This document shows positions 56,728-64,000 of a DNA stretch of 64,000 nt, one piece after another. This DNA comes from Candidatus Latescibacterota bacterium (GTDB taxonomy: Bacteria; Latescibacterota; MWCZ01), in contig JAKJDF010000009.1 in the NCBI GenBank assembly GCA_022706085.1, forward strand, positions 1-64,000, written 5' to 3'. Within the stretch, counting starts at the first letter, position 1. The number at the start of each line of letters is the position of its first letter. The notes below the pieces were generated by a model that saw nothing but the letters and a program-made list of their open reading frames with translations, was not told where the DNA came from and searched no databases. A program made the position numbers and the translations under genes.

Positions 56728-57828
56728 ATGTCACGGCTGCGCGTGGGCCTTTCCTCCGCGAACAGGTCCGGTTCTTTCATGAACGCGCTCAATACCGTTA
56801 CGGAGACTGTGCCGGTTGCCTGTTGCGACCCCAACACCGAGCGGTTGAACGCATTTTGCGAGCGATGGGGATTGAAGGGCTACACCGATTTCGACCAGAT
56901 GCTCGACGGCGAGAAACTCGACCTTGTGATCGTCGCTTCGCCGATGCAGTTCCATGCCCCTCAGTGCATCGCCGCGATGAAGGCGGGGGCGCACGTGATG
57001 TCGGAGGTTCCTGCCACCGTCAGTCTGGATGAGTGCTGGAATCTGCTTGCGACGGTGAAGGCAACCGGCAAGAAATACATGATGGCGGAAAACTACTGTT
57101 ACATGCGGCACGTCGTTCTGGTGAAAGCGATGGCGGAGGCGGGATTGTTTGGCGAGATGTACTACGCGGAAGGGGCTTACATTCACGACGTTCGCGCGCT
57201 GCACAAGAACCCCGACGGTTCCCCGACATGGCGTGTCACCTGGCAGGTCGGGCGGAACGGTGTCACCTACCCGACGCACAGCCTCGGGCCATGCATCCAG
57301 TGGATGAAAGAGCGTGTGAAGTTCTTGTCCTGCCTTGGCACCGGGGTGCACACGGTGCCGAGTTACGTGAACGAAGACACCACGGTCATGCTGTGCAAAA
57401 CCGATAAAAACAATCTCATCAACATCCGGCTGGATATGGTGTCCAACCGTCCGCACATCATGAACTACTACTCGCTGCAGGGAACAAAAGGATGCTACGA
57501 AGCAGCCCGCGCGGAGGGTGAGCCACATCGCGTCTGGCTGGAGGGCTATGCGAAAGACCGCAACACGTGGCAGTCCCTCTGGGATTTCGAACCGGAGTTC
57601 ATGCCGGAAATCTGGCGGAATCCCCCGGAAGAGGCTAAGAAAGCCGGGCATGGCGGAGGGGATTACTTCGTTGTGCGCGAATTCGTGGACAGCATCCTTA
57701 ACGACACCAAGCCACCGATTGACGTGTATGATGCGCTCGACTACACCGCTCCGGGGCTCGTGTCGGAGATGTCCATCAACCAGGGCGGAGTTCCGTTACC
57801 CGTACCGGATTTTCGGAGGATGGGGTGA
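56728..57828 (+). CDS. Gfo/Idh/MocA family oxidoreductase
   Basis: 366 residues from the ATG at 56728 (AAGGAG 8 nt upstream). N-terminal Rossmann fold (LRVGLSSANRSGSFMNAL, VPVACCDPNTERL) followed by LVIVASPMQFHAPQCIAAMKAGAHVMSEVP; the family EKP is EVP here. AENYCYMRHVVLVKAM near residue 140 is shared with the GH109-like branch. It probably oxidises a sugar or inositol-like substrate with NAD(P), or acts as an NAD-dependent glycosidase. It stands alone, 119 nt before the M50 gene. Confidence 0.85.
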   Translation: MSRLRVGLSSANRSGSFMNALNTVTETVPVACCDPNTERLNAFCERWGLKGYTDFDQMLDGEKLDLVIVASPMQFHAPQCIAAMKAGAHVMSEVPATVSLDECWNLLATVKATGKKYMMAENYCYMRHVVLVKAMAEAGLFGEMYYAEGAYIHDVRALHKNPDGSPTWRVTWQVGRNGVTYPTHSLGPCIQWMKERVKFLSCLGTGVHTVPSYVNEDTTVMLCKTDKNNLINIRLDMVSNRPHIMNYYSLQGTKGCYEAARAEGEPHRVWLEGYAKDRNTWQSLWDFEPEFMPEIWRNPPEEAKKAGHGGGDYFVVREFVDSILNDTKPPIDVYDALDYTAPGLVSEMSINQGGVPLPVPDFRRMG

Positions 57829-57865
57829 TGTAGCGCCGACAGAAGCGCTTGCGAACAGGTCGCTA

Positions 57866-57897
57866 TTTGGACTGCGGCGGCTGGCCGCCGCTTTGAA
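57866..57897. repeat. GGACTGCGGCGGC palindromic element (family I)
   Basis: TTTGGACTGCGGCGGC then TGGCCGCCGCTTTGAA, arms GCGGCGGC and GCCGCCGC, in the gap before the M50 gene. I recall such elements as frequent in Verrucomicrobia-type genomes. Confidence 0.45.
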
Positions 57898-57947
57898 CGC
57901 ACAAGCATGTTTGCGCTCTCCGAAGATGAGTATCTGAAAGGAACAGC

Positions 57948-58592
57948 ATGCTCGGTTTTGGCTTAGACAACCTCCCGTATCTTCTTCTTGTTGTGCTGCC
58001 GGTGGGCATCATGGCCGTCACGATTCACGAGGTCTCGCACGGATATGTCGCCTGGAAACTGGGTGACCCGACGGCGCACTATGCCGGGCGGCTCACCCTG
58101 AACCCCATCGCGCACATAGACCCGATCGGCGCGCTGATGCTTGTTCTGGTGGGATTCGGGTGGGCAAAGCCGGTCCCGGTGAACCCGGGCTATTTCAAAA
58201 ATCCGCGCCGCGGCATGATGTGGGTGGCGCTTGCGGGCCCGGTTTCCAACATCCTGTTCGCGGTCGTGTTTGCACTGGTTCTCAAGGCGGTGTTTGCCTT
58301 TTCGAGTGAATACACCGCGGCGCTGTTCCCGCTTCTGCGTTTCGGAATCGTAATCAACGTGGTGCTGGCGGCGTTCAACATGGTTCCGGTGCCGCCGTTG
58401 GACGGCTCCCGCGTTCTGGCGAACTTTCTCCCCTACCACGCCAGCCGCCGGTTTGATGAGCTTGAGCGCTATGGCCTGATCCCGGTCGCGGTGGTGCTGT
58501 TCCTCCTCCCATGGGCCACGAACGGCCGGATCGACATCGTGCGCTCAGTTTCCCGCTGGGCGCTCACGCTGTTCAGCAGGTTGATGTTTTAG
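57948..58592 (+). CDS. Site-2-type intramembrane metalloprotease (M50 family)
   Basis: 214 residues, ATG at 57948. The zinc motif HEVSH is at residues 27-31 inside the first membrane segment region (VTIHEVSHGYVAW), and the third ligand is expected in the membrane region around NMVPVPPLDGSRVL near residue 145. The NPIAHIDPIGALM stretch and AGPVSNILFAVV are conserved in short site-2 proteases. About five membrane segments. The family cleaves membrane-bound substrates such as anti-sigma factors. The length fits the minimal, PDZ-less class. Confidence 0.88.
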   Translation: MLGFGLDNLPYLLLVVLPVGIMAVTIHEVSHGYVAWKLGDPTAHYAGRLTLNPIAHIDPIGALMLVLVGFGWAKPVPVNPGYFKNPRRGMMWVALAGPVSNILFAVVFALVLKAVFAFSSEYTAALFPLLRFGIVINVVLAAFNMVPVPPLDGSRVLANFLPYHASRRFDELERYGLIPVAVVLFLLPWATNGRIDIVRSVSRWALTLFSRLMF

Positions 58593-58609
58593 GGGGACGC
58601 CCGGGGAAT

Positions 58610-59722
58610 TCAATAAGCCCCACACTCCTCCGCGGTCTCAATCATCGCCAGGTAGTTCCGAAGCGCCTTTTCCGGCAACACGGGAGTGAAGGGCGACGCG
58701 GTGGGGCAAAGGACAAATCCGCCGCCGTCCGCCGCATCGTCAATCGCACGTTTGACTGCATCGCGGACCTCTTGTTCTTCCGCGGCATAAAGATCGCCTA
58801 TCTGAATGTTCCCCTCAAGGCACACGTCCTTTCCGATGCGCTTTTTCGCATCGGAAAGCGGCACATCGCCCATGGGTGGTGCTTCGATGGGATGCAGCAC
58901 GTCCGCGCCCATCTCCGCGAACTGCTCCAGCACCGCGTTCAACGGCCCGTGCGAGTGCACATGCACCAGCCCCCCAACCGCGTGGATGCGCGTGCAGATG
59001 GCGACCATCGGCTTCGTCACCCAGTCGCGGAAATATGACGGTGCCATGAGTGGCGGCGCGATGTATTCCGCCCCTGAAAAACCGAACAGGCCGCACACAC
59101 CGTTGCTGATCACGTGGTCATACCAGTCCAGAAGCCGCCCGGTGAACAATTCCACCAGCATATCGATTGTCCGGCGCCGCTCCACACTCCACAGCGCCAG
59201 AAGCTCTGAGCCGAGGAGCTCGTGCACATACGCGATCGGGTCGGAATTCCCCACCATGATGAACCCCCGGTCGCCCATCGCCTCAACCGCGGCCGGGTAT
59301 CCGGAGACGTCCGGGCGGGGCGGCACATAAGGCACGCTCAGAAACTTCGCCAGGTCGTCCTCGTTTTTCACCCAGAAACTGCGTGTGAGTCCGGAAAACT
59401 CGTGCTTGCTTGTCCGGTAGACGTAGGAAAGGTCTCCCGCGGGAGTATGTGCGATGGTCTCCTTATCCACCCAGTCCGTCCAATCGTGAACGCGGTGCTC
59501 GAACGTAACCACGTCGCTCGCGGTGAGCAGCCAGCCGGTGGGGACGCCATACCCTCCGACAAGATCACCTGATGCCGCAACCTTTTCAATCAGGGGCCTG
59601 TAGCTGGGGTGACGGCTTTCGACCCACTTCCGATCATGCGCCGGCACCCCGCGAACATTGATCGGGACGCGGTCCGGTTGTCGCCTTCGGTACGCGGCCA
59701 GAAGCCGTTCCTTCGACGTCAT
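58610..59722 (-). CDS. URO-D-like protein at the end of an overlapping operon
   Basis: 370 residues, ATG at 59722 sharing ATGA with the end of the GT2 gene. The pattern LLAAYRRRQPDRVPINVRG at the N terminus, GGLVHVHSHGPLNAVLEQFAEMGADVLHPIEAPPMGD near residue 250 and GKDVCLEGNIQIGDLY is typical of the non-heme URO-D-like family, in which a sugar or methyl donor is assumed to be handled. It belongs to the same broad family as the 2846-3904 protein but is clearly divergent. Substrate unknown. Confidence 0.78.
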   Translation of the reverse strand: MTSKERLLAAYRRRQPDRVPINVRGVPAHDRKWVESRHPSYRPLIEKVAASGDLVGGYGVPTGWLLTASDVVTFEHRVHDWTDWVDKETIAHTPAGDLSYVYRTSKHEFSGLTRSFWVKNEDDLAKFLSVPYVPPRPDVSGYPAAVEAMGDRGFIMVGNSDPIAYVHELLGSELLALWSVERRRTIDMLVELFTGRLLDWYDHVISNGVCGLFGFSGAEYIAPPLMAPSYFRDWVTKPMVAICTRIHAVGGLVHVHSHGPLNAVLEQFAEMGADVLHPIEAPPMGDVPLSDAKKRIGKDVCLEGNIQIGDLYAAEEQEVRDAVKRAIDDAADGGGFVLCPTASPFTPVLPEKALRNYLAMIETAEECGAY

Positions 59723-60672
59723 ACCGTGTCCTTCTCCAGCCCCGCCGTTTCCCGGATCGTCCAGAGCGGGCGGCCCTTCACCTCGTCAAAGATGCGCCCG
59801 AGGTATTCCCCGATGATGCCGAGACAGATAAGTTGTACGCCTCCGAGGAACAACATTCCCGTGAACAGCGCGTAGAAACCGGGAACGTAGGGAAACCCGA
59901 TGCGCGTGAACCAGTCCACAAAGATGCGCTGGAGGATGGTCACCGCGGCCCCCAGCAGGGCGAAAAAGGACACCGCGAACCCGAGGTACGTGGCCAGACG
60001 GAGCGGGGTCGTCGAAAACGATACCACACCATCAAGGGCAAGCTTGATGAGTTTGCGAAACGTGTATTTCACTTCCCCTGCGGCGCGGGCATCCCTGTTG
60101 TATTCCAGCCCCGCCTGCCGGAACCCGGCCCACGAACGCAGCCCTCGGACGAAACGATTCCGCTCAGGCATCGCCTTCAAAACGTCTACCACTTTGCGGT
60201 CCATCAGGCAGAAATCACCGCTGTCAAGCGGGATTTCGATGCTTGCGAGCGAACGCAGGATGCGGTAAAACGATTTGTACGCCGCGCGCTTCAGCAGGTT
60301 CTCTTTGCGCGTCGCGCGGATGGCGTAGACGACCTCATTCCCGTCTTTCCACTCCGCTATGAAACGGTGGAGCTGTTCCGGCGGATCCTGCAGATCCGCG
60401 TCCATCAGGATTACCGCGTCGCCGCGTGCGTAATGAATGCCGGCGGAGATAGCTGTCTGATGGCCGAAATTCCGTGCGAATGAAATCCCCCGCCACCGCT
60501 CATCCCGCGCGTGCTGTTCGAGGATCAATCGCCAGGTTGCGTCCCGCGAACCATCGTCCACGAGAAGAACCTCATACTCCTCGCCCCATGTCTCCGCCGC
60601 CGCGCCCAACCGGGCGAAAAGCTGCGGAAGCACTTCTTCTTCGTTGTAGCAGGGAATCACGATGGAAATCAT
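59719..60672 (-). CDS. GtrB/ArnC-type polyprenyl-phosphate glycosyltransferase
   Basis: 317 residues, ATG at 60672 sharing ATGA with the FAD-oxidoreductase end. GT2 core: ISIVIPCYNEEEVLPQLFARL, LLVDDGSRDATW, ILMDADLQDPP near residue 95 and VVYAIRATRKENLLKR. Two C-terminal membrane segments (ATYLGFAVSFFALLGAAVTIL and FLGGVQLICLGIIGEYLGRI) with the typical GEYLGRIFDEVKGRP loop. It transfers a sugar from a nucleotide donor to undecaprenyl phosphate at the cytoplasmic face. It sits in the five-gene operon 64000-58610, between a putative glycan oxidoreductase and a URO-D-like protein. Confidence 0.9.
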   Translation of the reverse strand: MISIVIPCYNEEEVLPQLFARLGAAAETWGEEYEVLLVDDGSRDATWRLILEQHARDERWRGISFARNFGHQTAISAGIHYARGDAVILMDADLQDPPEQLHRFIAEWKDGNEVVYAIRATRKENLLKRAAYKSFYRILRSLASIEIPLDSGDFCLMDRKVVDVLKAMPERNRFVRGLRSWAGFRQAGLEYNRDARAAGEVKYTFRKLIKLALDGVVSFSTTPLRLATYLGFAVSFFALLGAAVTILQRIFVDWFTRIGFPYVPGFYALFTGMLFLGGVQLICLGIIGEYLGRIFDEVKGRPLWTIRETAGLEKDTV

Positions 60673-62444
60673 GTGGCCTCGCCAGTCGGTGCGCTCAGAA
60701 GCCGTTTCAATTCCTCAAGATACGTTTTGTATACTTCGCGCGGAAGACAATCACGGCGGGCACACACCGCCGCCGCGGTACCCACCACCTCGCCCATCAG
60801 ACCACAGGTGCGCATTACCCGGACCGCCCCGAGCGCCCAGTAGGTGGTGCTGATATTCCGTCCGGCCATGAAGAGGTTGGATATGTTGCGGCTGTACAGG
60901 CATCGGTAGGGAATGCCCCACCAGGGCTTTCCATGCCGTGGGCGCGCTTCTCTGTCTGTTCCGGGCTCCTGGATGCCCGTCGCGATGAAGGGATTGTCCC
61001 GGTACGTTCCCGAGTATTTCGGGTCCGGGATATGGCGGTCGAGGAACCACGTCACCGGCACAAAACCGTCCTCGAACTTCACCTGCCGGAGCATGTCATC
61101 CGATGAGAGCACAAAATCCCCGATGAGCCTTCGTGATTCGCGCACGCCGCCCAGGGCCGATACAAATGTGAGCCGCGCATTTCTGTGCTTCTCCGCCTCT
61201 TCTCCGTGCTTGAGTGCACTCCACGCCCCGAATACTGCCCGCAGGTTCCAGTCGCGAATGGCTTCCAGGTCGCGGATTGGGTCCAGATTGAAGCCACTCT
61301 CCCAGCACCACGTCCCGTTGGATTTGCCTTCCGGCGGAACCGGGAAATCGCCCGGTTTCAGATCCAGCGCCCACGGAGTATCGGGGAAATCCTGGGGTTC
61401 CGGGGTGGTTTCCCACGACCAGATGTTCGTCATTCCCATGAGGTCGCGCGGGGCAATGGCATATTCCGCACCGGCGAGGGCCCCCAGTGTGCCGTGTCCG
61501 GTGCAGTCGGCAAAACAGTGTGCTTCCAGCCGCACGGAAGCAGGCCGCCGGGTACACACCGCGTTCACCGCGCGGATGCGATTGCCCTCCATTTCCACCG
61601 AGGCGACGTAATGGTTCAGAAGAAGCGTGAGATTCGGTTCTGAGCGAAGAATGCGTTCGATTGCCGCGTCATCCGTGTCACTCGCCCTGCCGGCATTCGG
61701 TTGGGCGTCATATTCCAGGGATTTCAGTGTCCGTCCGAGGAGCGGATACGGAGTCTCGTCGGGGACCAGTCCCCGCAATGGGACGCGAATCTCGCTTGAG
61801 CCGTTTCCTCCGAGCACCGGCCGGTTCTGAACCAGTGCAACGGAAAGGCCCAGCCGCGTCGCCGCAACCGCCGCGCACATGCCTGCGTACCCACCTCCCG
61901 CCACCACCAGATCGTACCGGACTGAAGCGCGTTCTCCGGCTTCGCGGGCCTTCTCAACCCGCCAGCGATCAAGGTCGGGCGGGTGCGTGGATGCGCAGTC
62001 ACGACTGAAGCAGATGGCGTCGCACCGGCCGTTGAACCCGGTCAGGTCGTGGAGAGCGACTCTGATATCCGGCTTCCCGGTCTGGATGACCCCGCCATCC
62101 TGCCAGTGCCAGTCGGTGCCCTCCGTGCCGAACACCACCCCGAGGGGCTCGCCGTTTATGAGGACCTGAAACCGCCCCGGACTACCCGGGCGGCCCGTGG
62201 TGCCGAGGCCGCCGGAAGCGTTCCAGCGGGCAACCCAGTCGAACGTCCGCACCCACACGCGCCACGCGCCCGGTCCGGGAAGCGTCAGCGTCGTGATGGC
62301 ATCCGCCACAGGAGTTCCCAGCCCGTGCGCCATCAGGTAGGGCGAGCCCATGGATTCGACGAACCCGGTGTCGAGAGTCCACCCGCCCAGGTCGTCAAAA
62401 TGCTCTGCTTCGACTGCGAGTACGTCTGGTGGCGACACGAGCAA
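60669..62444 (-). CDS. FAD-dependent oxidoreductase (GGN-SSE type) with N-terminal carbohydrate-binding-like domain
   Basis: About 591 residues. The start is uncertain: I use the TTG at 62444 because AGGGG is close upstream and the frame would otherwise run back 150 nt into the DUF3748 gene; a GTG at 62438 is also possible. Residues 5-150 look like a CBM6-type sandwich (AVEAEHFDDLGGW, LTLPGPGAWRVWVRT). The Rossmann motif is DLVVAGGGYAGMCAAVAATR near residue 179, the hallmark RPVLGGNGSSEIRVP follows, and YSRNISNLFMAGRNIS closes the flavin site. It is a distant relative of the 10546-12849 enzyme, but its extra domain is at the opposite end. Substrate presumably a sugar. Confidence 0.75.
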   Translation of the reverse strand: MLVSPPDVLAVEAEHFDDLGGWTLDTGFVESMGSPYLMAHGLGTPVADAITTLTLPGPGAWRVWVRTFDWVARWNASGGLGTTGRPGSPGRFQVLINGEPLGVVFGTEGTDWHWQDGGVIQTGKPDIRVALHDLTGFNGRCDAICFSRDCASTHPPDLDRWRVEKAREAGERASVRYDLVVAGGGYAGMCAAVAATRLGLSVALVQNRPVLGGNGSSEIRVPLRGLVPDETPYPLLGRTLKSLEYDAQPNAGRASDTDDAAIERILRSEPNLTLLLNHYVASVEMEGNRIRAVNAVCTRRPASVRLEAHCFADCTGHGTLGALAGAEYAIAPRDLMGMTNIWSWETTPEPQDFPDTPWALDLKPGDFPVPPEGKSNGTWCWESGFNLDPIRDLEAIRDWNLRAVFGAWSALKHGEEAEKHRNARLTFVSALGGVRESRRLIGDFVLSSDDMLRQVKFEDGFVPVTWFLDRHIPDPKYSGTYRDNPFIATGIQEPGTDREARPRHGKPWWGIPYRCLYSRNISNLFMAGRNISTTYWALGAVRVMRTCGLMGEVVGTAAAVCARRDCLPREVYKTYLEELKRLLSAPTGEAT

Positions 62445-62455
62445 AGCACGGTCCC

Positions 62456-63856
62456 CTATGGCAGAACTATATCCGCAACGAACACCTGCGCGAACTTGCC
62501 GCCCGGGTAGACGACCTCCCGGTTGAACGCCACGAGCGTTCCGTCGGGGGATACAACCAGCGCGTCCGGGCGGCCGCGGGAGGGCTCCGTTATCGCCCGC
62601 GCACACCCGCTGGCTGCGTCAACAACGAAAACACGACCCTCGCTCACCGTAACAAAGTGCAGGTCGTCGGGAAGCCACCGAACAGGCTGGCTTGCTCCTC
62701 CGGGGAAGCTCGTTACCTGCCGGGGCTCTCCTCCCAGAGGTGAAATGACGAACACCTGCGGCGTTCCGTCAGCCGCGCGGGAAAGGAATGCGATCATCTC
62801 TCCGTCTGACGTGGAACGTACAAGGCCGAAGCATCCGGATTCCGTGTGGGTCAGCCGGCGCTGCGAGGTACGCGCCGGCGGCGCGGGAAACGTGGTGCCG
62901 GTTCCCTCAAGCGGGCCTGCGGGACCGGGCCGAGTAATGTCCTCGGGAATATCCACAATGAACACTTCGCGGTGGTCCCGAACAGACCCATCGTCTGCTC
63001 GTACTCGCATGTGACCGATAAAAGCCCGCGCCAGTTGCCAGCTCCCGTCCGGCTTCCGGTACCCCCGCGTGCCAACCCACTGGTCGTCGGTAGCGCGGTA
63101 GATACGATCGGTTCCCGGCTCCCGGTCGAGTTCATCCTTCGGGAAGACCTCCGTAATGACGACAGAGAACCCGGCGCCGCTTCGGTTCTCATGCGCAGGG
63201 TCCGCATCCACTGATACCGGAATCCCCAGTTTCGTCAACCCCAGCACGCGCAAGTCGAGGTCCCGGCCGATCTGCTGGCCGTACCGTTTCATGATCTGAT
63301 CGTTGTACGTATACCCGATCCAGACGCCGCCGGGTCCGCCCGGATCGTGCCGGTGGGTGCCTCCTCGAAGCGCGCCCGGTGTGAAGGGAGGGGTTACATC
63401 CCGGGCATCCGCCCAGGTGATGCGGGATGTATCGTTCACCGCGCTTCCGTCATCCGGAACGATCGCCCCCGTCCGCCGCGCCATGTCGTACGCAAGACCG
63501 GTCGTCGTGAACGGTCCGTGGATGAAAATCACCTCGTTCCGTCCCGGGAGGTAACTTGGCGCGGCAATTCCCGGCCCCATGTTCTCCACGAAATCGGGGC
63601 CATCGTACACCCGCACGCGTTCTCCCGTCTCTACGTTCACCTTCTCGATCGATCGGCAGTTTTGAAGGCCGCCGTTCGGGCGAAGGTCGTACACCAGCCA
63701 TTTCCCATCAGGTGAGAAATTGTGATTCTGATCCAGCGCGCAGTTTTGCGTCGAATCGTTCGTGATCTGCCGTTCAGCCGCCATGGAACCTGCCGTGGTT
63801 GCGAGTATGAAGAGAGTGGCCGAAACCCATTTCCGGGCGAATGACCGTTTCAACAT
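62456..63856 (-). CDS. DUF3748 (YidR-like) secreted beta-propeller protein
   Basis: 466 residues, ATG at 63856 with GGAGG upstream. Signal peptide MLKRSFARKWVSATLFILATTAGSMA. The chain matches the DUF3748 family from ITNDSTQNCALDQNHNFSPDGKWLVYD and SIEKVNVETGERVRVYD through VIFIHGP and TPGALRGGTHRHDP to GEPRQVTSFPGG; E. coli YidR is a homologue of unknown role. The TolB-like repeats suggest a propeller that binds an envelope ligand. The next gene in the operon starts 12 nt after its stop. Confidence 0.85.
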   Translation of the reverse strand: MLKRSFARKWVSATLFILATTAGSMAAERQITNDSTQNCALDQNHNFSPDGKWLVYDLRPNGGLQNCRSIEKVNVETGERVRVYDGPDFVENMGPGIAAPSYLPGRNEVIFIHGPFTTTGLAYDMARRTGAIVPDDGSAVNDTSRITWADARDVTPPFTPGALRGGTHRHDPGGPGGVWIGYTYNDQIMKRYGQQIGRDLDLRVLGLTKLGIPVSVDADPAHENRSGAGFSVVITEVFPKDELDREPGTDRIYRATDDQWVGTRGYRKPDGSWQLARAFIGHMRVRADDGSVRDHREVFIVDIPEDITRPGPAGPLEGTGTTFPAPPARTSQRRLTHTESGCFGLVRSTSDGEMIAFLSRAADGTPQVFVISPLGGEPRQVTSFPGGASQPVRWLPDDLHFVTVSEGRVFVVDAASGCARAITEPSRGRPDALVVSPDGTLVAFNREVVYPGGKFAQVFVADIVLP

Positions 63857-63910
63857 GGTTTCCTCCGCGGGAGCGCCCCGCCGGTGCCGAGTCAGCTTCG
63901 CCGTGCTTGC

Positions 63911-64000
63911 TCAGTCCGAATATCCTGGAATCTTCAGCACTCCCCACGGGCTGTCCTGAATCAACAACCCTGCGTCCGGGTCTTCCGGCATTTCCAGCTT
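63911..64000 (-). CDS. C-terminal end of a gene running off the window
   Basis: Reading in from 64000 on the minus strand, 29 codons and a TGA stop (63913-63911) give KLEMPEDPDAGLLI and then QDSPWGVLKIPGYSD. The open frame, amino-acid composition and 54-nt distance to the DUF3748 gene suggest the last residues of an upstream operon member. Its identity cannot be determined. Confidence 0.6.
   Translation of the reverse strand, partial: KLEMPEDPDAGLLIQDSPWGVLKIPGYSD

Noticed and set aside
1-64000. tRNA or other structured RNA genes
   Set aside because: No intergenic stretch showed a T-loop GTTCRA with acceptor pairing, SRP, tmRNA or RNase P motifs by eye; a covariance search would be the decisive test.

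Overview
The window is about 64 kb of uniformly GC-rich bacterial DNA with no rRNA, tRNA, CRISPR array, IS element or prophage that I can recognise. The cell is Gram-negative: there is a signal-peptide beta-barrel ending in Trp, a lipoprotein, and many secreted proteins. It probably lives at least partly without oxygen, because a complete trimeric [FeFe] hydrogenase operon is present. FlgD-like C-terminal anchor modules, VCBS/FG-GAP and WD40 secreted proteins, URO-D-like proteins, FAD-dependent oxidoreductases with a GGN-SSE motif, Gfo/Idh enzymes, a bacilliredoxin-type YtxJ protein and ThyX together suggest an uncultured FCB- or PVC-like lineage (Latescibacterota, Hydrogenedentota or Sumerlaeota type). 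This placement is inference, not proof.

Layout. 1-17.2 kb: a carbohydrate/secreted-protein district (FAH-family hydrolase, BNR-type protein with FlgD module, URO-D-like protein, DUF4416 coupled to a ten-copy VCBS protein, metallophosphoesterase, beta-propeller glycosidase-like protein, FAD oxidoreductase, large glycosidase-like protein with CBM9-like tail, TIM-barrel protein). 17.4-29.2 kb: housekeeping genes (thyX, MBL hydrolase, a STAS doublet, GT2, bcp, trmB, polyprenyl synthase, Fe-S aldo/keto reductase, parA-parB, SDR). 29.3-37.2 kb: a 1914-residue FtsX-type permease with a degenerate M28-peptidase-like ectodomain, followed by an OPT-like transporter. 37.2-50.5 kb: envelope and secreted proteins (beta-barrel, two paralogous LTxEQ-repeat proteins, a C39-like protease coupled to a propeller/purple-acid-phosphatase lipoprotein, YtxJ, a 1549-residue WD40/beta-helix/dockerin-like/FlgD protein). 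50.8-56.3 kb: hydC-hydB-hydA, in which HydB is fused to a GltD/NfnB-type flavoprotein. 56.7-64 kb: Gfo/Idh enzyme, M50 protease, and a tightly overlapping minus-strand operon (partial gene, DUF3748 protein, FAD oxidoreductase, GtrB-like GT2, URO-D-like protein).

Intergenic DNA is crowded with short palindromic repeats of several families. In four of them the arms differ between copies by paired, compensatory changes while the loop stays constant. The most novel-looking items are the HydB-GltD fusion hydrogenase, the metal-site-less M28/FtsX permease paired with an OPT-like transporter, and the tandem LTxEQ-repeat proteins. All functional statements come from reading motifs and remembered family features; no database search was run.
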